NCBI GenBank assembly: GCA_030641485.1
Contig: DAOWHJ010000018.1
Coordinates: 1-17,949 of the forward strand
Source: Pseudomonadota bacterium
GTDB taxonomy: Bacteria; Desulfobacterota; Anaeroferrophillalia; Anaeroferrophillales; Tharpellaceae
Direction: 5' to 3'
DNA: 17,949 nt
Shown here piece by piece: positions 15,228 through 17,949 of this stretch. Within the stretch, counting starts at the first letter, position 1. Each line of letters starts with the position of its first letter. The position numbers and the translations under genes are program-made. The notes below the pieces were generated by a model that was given only the letters and a program-made list of their open reading frames with translations, had not been told where the DNA came from and made no database searches.

Positions 15228-17949
15228 ATGCGAATAAAGAAAAATCTTCAGATACTCTTTTTTACGGTATTGTTTGGCTTGATCCATTTTTATGTCTTGT
15301 CGGCCCAGGCCGTCGAGGGCCCTTACAACTACTATCTGCCCTATCTCTCTACGGTTGGCGGTGACTGGACCGGTCTGGCTTTGGCCAATGGTAGTAAGAC
15401 CAGCCGGGCTCCGGTAACGGTGAAGGTTTATGGTGAGAACGGCAGCCTTATGATGGATTTTGCCAAAAACCTGGCGGTCGATGGCCAAACCGCTTTTTCG
15501 GTGACCCCGGCCAGTGCCTCCCGGGGTTGGATTTTGGTTAATTCGCATCAACCCTTAACCGGTCTCGCCTTTCTCGGCAATGGCAATCCCGCCCTGATGG
15601 CCGATATCCCGTTTGTCAGTGAACCCGCGACTGAGTTAGTGGTTCCTCATATCGCCCAGGACGGGACTTGGGATACAACGGCTTTAATCTGCAACCCCCA
15701 GGCTCAAGCCGTGACTGTGGTTCTCAGGAATATTACTGGTGAAGGTGTGGTTGCGTGGGAAAAAAGTTACACTCTGCCGGCTCATGGCAGTATAACTTGT
15801 CAACTCGCTGCAAGTTTTGCTACCGGTAGCGCCCTGGCCGGCAAGATTACGATTAGTGCAACCGGTGGTATCTCAGCTTTTGCTCTCTACAGCAATAGCA
15901 AAAGCGGTGGCAGTTATTATGCCGGAATCAATGCGGCGGTTGCAGGGACACGGACTGTTAGCTTGCAACGGAGTTTACTTACGCCCATTTCAGAGGCGGT
16001 TTCAATTCGTACGAAAACTGCGGCCGAGACTTTAACCAGGGGTTCCAGTCTGGCTTTGCCTCTGCCCGATACCGGTCAAATTAAGTGCTACAACAGTGGT
16101 GAGTCGATTGTCTGCCCGGTCTCCGGCAAAGCTTTTTACGGACAGGATGCTCATTATACACGGGAGCGCTCCTATACCAAACTTGATGGCAATGGCAGCG
16201 ATTTGTCTGATTCGACTGCTAGTTGGAGTATGGTGCGTGATAATGTCACTGGTCTCATCTGGGAGGTGAAAACCAGCGATGGTAGTATTCACGGTCAATA
16301 CAATATATATAGTTGGAGAGGTGCAGAAACTGAATTTATTAAAGCATTAAATGACGCCAATTACGGCGGTCATGCCGACTGGCGTCTGCCGACAGTTGTG
16401 GAGTTATCGGGGCTGATTGATGCAGATGGACATTTTCCGGCAATAACGGAAATTTTTTTTCCGGAGACAAAGTCGTCCAATTACTGGTCGTCTACTCCCT
16501 GCGCCAGCCCTTCCGGCTACGCGTGGCGGGTCAGTTTTTTTAATGGCGCAATTGACTACGAAGATAAGTTTAGTAGTTATTATGTTCGCGCGGTTCGTTC
16601 CGGGCAGTCTCGGACATTGGATCCTTTAGTTATTTTTAGCGACGGTGCGGTGAGTGATCCTAACACTGGTTTGATTTGGCAGCAGGCCGAGGCTGGAGAG
16701 ATGACCTGGGAGGAGGCTTTATCCTATTGTGAAAATCTCGAACTCGCCGGTTATGGTGATTGGCGTCTGCCGGATCGGCATGAGTTGCAGTCCCTGGTTG
16801 ATTACAACCACTACAGGCCATCTCTTGAAAAAATCTTTTTTCCGGAAGCTTTGTCGTCTCATTACTGGTCATCTACCAGCAATGCCGACTATACCTATTG
16901 TGCCTGGCGGGTCAATTTTCTCGATGGCGGCATTAGCGGCAGGATCAGTAAGACAACTAGTTACTATGTTCGCGCGGTTCGTTCCGGACAATCTCGATCA
17001 TTAGATCCTTTGATCAGTTCGTTTTCTGCGACATTGTTATCCGGCACAGCCCCACTTACAGTCACTTTTTTATGTTCGGCGTCTGATCCGGATGGTGGCG
17101 ATATAATTCAGTATCAGTGGGATTTTGATGGTAGCGGGATTAGCGAGCAGACCGGTACGGGTTTTATCACTCATATATTCTCCGCCGCCGGAACCTATGT
17201 TGTCACTTGTACAGTTGTTGATGATGAAGGTTCAACGCATACATCGGATCCACTGGTTATTGTCGTGTCGGGGCTGGACGATCCGGATGATATCGATAAT
17301 GATGGTGATGGTTACAGCGAAAATCAGGGTGATTGCAACGATGCCGAGGCCACCATTCATCCCGGTGCCACTGAAATCTGCGGTGACGGCATCGACCAGG
17401 ATTGTAACGGCAGCGACCTGATTTGTCCCGTCACTTACACCCCCGGTCCTTACCACTATTATCTGCCCGGTTTTGCCTCCGGTAACGGGAGTTGGACGGG
17501 TTTGGGTTTAAGTAATGGTAACAGCAGTCAGTCCACCGATTTAAAAGTTGTGGTCTATGGTGATGACGGCGGTAATCTGGCCTCAGTTGTCAAAACCCTG
17601 CCTGCCGGCGGCCAGTCCGCCTTTGCTGTGGGCGCCGGGATTACCGGCAGTGGTTGGATCTATGTTAATTCGCATCTGCCTTTAACCGGCCTCGCTTTTC
17701 TTGGTGGCAGCGGTACCCCGGCTCTGATTGCTGATGTTCCTTTTATCAGTGAACTTGAAGACTATCTTGTGATTCCCCATATTGCTCAGGATAATACGTG
17801 GGCGACGACGATTCTTGTCTGTAATCCGCAAGCTCAAGCCGTGACTGTAACCTTTGTCAATGTTAATGCTGCCGGTGTTGAGATCGGTCGCCGGAGTCGA
17901 ACCCTGCCCACCCGCGGCAGCGGCAGTTACCTGCTCGCCGATCTTTTTA
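15228..17949 (+). CDS. Large exported modular protein (duplicated module, DUF1566 x2, PKD, MopE motif), 3' incomplete
   Basis: Open from the ATG at 15228 to the right edge: at least 907 residues without a stop. A GAAGGG lies ten bases upstream. Residues 1-28 are a signal peptide (FFTVLFGLIHFYVLSAQA). Residues 31-240 form module A, beginning GPYNYYLP, with TGLALANG and VVPHIAQDGTW. Residues about 336-465 and 466-595 are two DUF1566 (Lcl C-terminal-like) domains, each with DWRLP, YWSST and YVRAVRSGQS. Residues 596-680 are a PKD-like domain (QYQWDFDGSG, GTYVVTCTVVDDEG). Residues 684-732 are a MopE-type metal-binding motif (DNDGDGY, GDCND, CGDGIDQDCNG). From 740 to the edge module A repeats, beginning GPYHYYLP. 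These are extracellular or cell-surface modules; a function in adhesion or binding is inference. Codons are richer in G+C than in the - strand cluster. Confidence 0.85.
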   Translation, partial: MRIKKNLQILFFTVLFGLIHFYVLSAQAVEGPYNYYLPYLSTVGGDWTGLALANGSKTSRAPVTVKVYGENGSLMMDFAKNLAVDGQTAFSVTPASASRGWILVNSHQPLTGLAFLGNGNPALMADIPFVSEPATELVVPHIAQDGTWDTTALICNPQAQAVTVVLRNITGEGVVAWEKSYTLPAHGSITCQLAASFATGSALAGKITISATGGISAFALYSNSKSGGSYYAGINAAVAGTRTVSLQRSLLTPISEAVSIRTKTAAETLTRGSSLALPLPDTGQIKCYNSGESIVCPVSGKAFYGQDAHYTRERSYTKLDGNGSDLSDSTASWSMVRDNVTGLIWEVKTSDGSIHGQYNIYSWRGAETEFIKALNDANYGGHADWRLPTVVELSGLIDADGHFPAITEIFFPETKSSNYWSSTPCASPSGYAWRVSFFNGAIDYEDKFSSYYVRAVRSGQSRTLDPLVIFSDGAVSDPNTGLIWQQAEAGEMTWEEALSYCENLELAGYGDWRLPDRHELQSLVDYNHYRPSLEKIFFPEALSSHYWSSTSNADYTYCAWRVNFLDGGISGRISKTTSYYVRAVRSGQSRSLDPLISSFSATLLSGTAPLTVTFLCSASDPDGGDIIQYQWDFDGSGISEQTGTGFITHIFSAAGTYVVTCTVVDDEGSTHTSDPLVIVVSGLDDPDDIDNDGDGYSENQGDCNDAEATIHPGATEICGDGIDQDCNGSDLICPVTYTPGPYHYYLPGFASGNGSWTGLGLSNGNSSQSTDLKVVVYGDDGGNLASVVKTLPAGGQSAFAVGAGITGSGWIYVNSHLPLTGLAFLGGSGTPALIADVPFISELEDYLVIPHIAQDNTWATTILVCNPQAQAVTVTFVNVNAAGVEIGRRSRTLPTRGSGSYLLADLF
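15318..15950 (+). repeat. Module A, first copy
   Basis: Codes for residues 31-241 of the large exported protein. It shares order and key strings with the second copy: YYLP, WTGL, VNSH, LTGLAFLG, ALxADxPF, PHIAQD, NPQAQAVTV. The copies have diverged clearly at DNA level, so the duplication is not recent. The right end is approximate. Confidence 0.8.
16245..16628 (+). repeat. DUF1566 tandem repeat unit 1 (384 bases)
   Basis: The unit repeats at a distance of 384 bases (128 codons). The end is best conserved: a 23-base string starting TATGTTCGCG (16581-16603) is identical to 16965-16987 in the next unit. The left limit is approximate. Confidence 0.75.
16629..17012 (+). repeat. DUF1566 tandem repeat unit 2 (384 bases)
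   Basis: Second DUF1566 unit. The residues after YWSST differ from unit 1 (NADYTYCAWRVNF versus PCASPSGYAWRVSF), while the terminal YYVRAVRSGQSR is the same. Confidence 0.75.
17445..17949 (+). repeat. Module A, second copy (cut by window edge)
   Basis: Codes from residue 740 to the edge and aligns with the first copy 2127 bases upstream. IAQDNTWATTILVCNPQAQA matches IAQDGTWDTTALICNPQAQA of copy one. Confidence 0.8.

Noticed and set aside
15066..15551. 161-residue open frame on the - strand spanning the divergent gap and the start of the surface protein
   Set aside because: It is antisense to the signal peptide and module A of the + strand gene, has no recognisable domain and shows Arg/Gly-rich composition typical of a shadow frame.
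16581..16987. CRISPR-like or mobile-element repeat because of the exact 23-base match
   Set aside because: There are only two copies, in frame, 384 bases apart and within homologous protein domains; a domain duplication explains it.

Overview
The window looks like part of a chromosome from a Gram-negative, deltaproteobacterial-type organism, perhaps Desulfobacterota. This is inferred from gene content: rsmG-parA-parB, an OmpA-family protein, lipoproteins, a caspase/DUF4384 pair, a MopE-type metal-binding motif and DUF1566 domains. The species cannot be fixed from sequence alone. No rRNA, tRNA, CRISPR array, insertion sequence or integrase was seen.

Layout. (1) Positions 1-2012, + strand: the 3' end of rsmG, then parA and parB, the classic block close to a replication origin. 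(2) Positions 2026-15000, - strand: twelve closely spaced genes, several overlapping, all pointing towards parB. In transcription order they are: exported DUF4384 protein; OmpA-family protein; exported caspase-fold protein with coiled coils; transmembrane Ser/Thr kinase with a PEGA domain; exported LysM protein with a helical glycosidase-like domain; two lipoproteins; zinc-ribbon FHA protein; STAS-FHA fusion; small FHA protein; PP2C phosphatase; and a membrane family 2 glycosyltransferase. (3) Positions 15001-15227: a divergent intergenic region with two overlapping dyads. (4) Position 15228 to the right edge, + strand: a very large exported modular protein, open at its 3' end. It has two copies of one long module around two DUF1566 domains, a PKD-like domain and a MopE motif.

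Working model (inference). The - strand cluster is a complete phosphothreonine circuit: writer (kinase), eraser (PP2C) and three readers (FHA proteins), one reader fused to a STAS switch domain. It is genetically tied to envelope sensors or effectors (PEGA, OmpA, LysM, caspase, DUF4384, lipoproteins) and, at its distal end, to a polysaccharide-synthase-like glycosyltransferase. Short (D/E)xT(V/I)(F/I/Y)-type segments recur in the kinase tail and in two FHA proteins and could be the phosphorylated docking sites. The kinase-PP2C-FHA trio recalls the regulatory module of type VI secretion, but no secretion genes are present. The output may be an envelope or exopolysaccharide response.

Two details deserve most attention. 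The glycosyltransferase has no normal start in its own frame, but a well-placed Shine-Dalgarno and GTG lie in another frame just upstream of a nine-base homopolymer. A strong intrinsic terminator inside the - strand cluster has its U-tract on the + strand.
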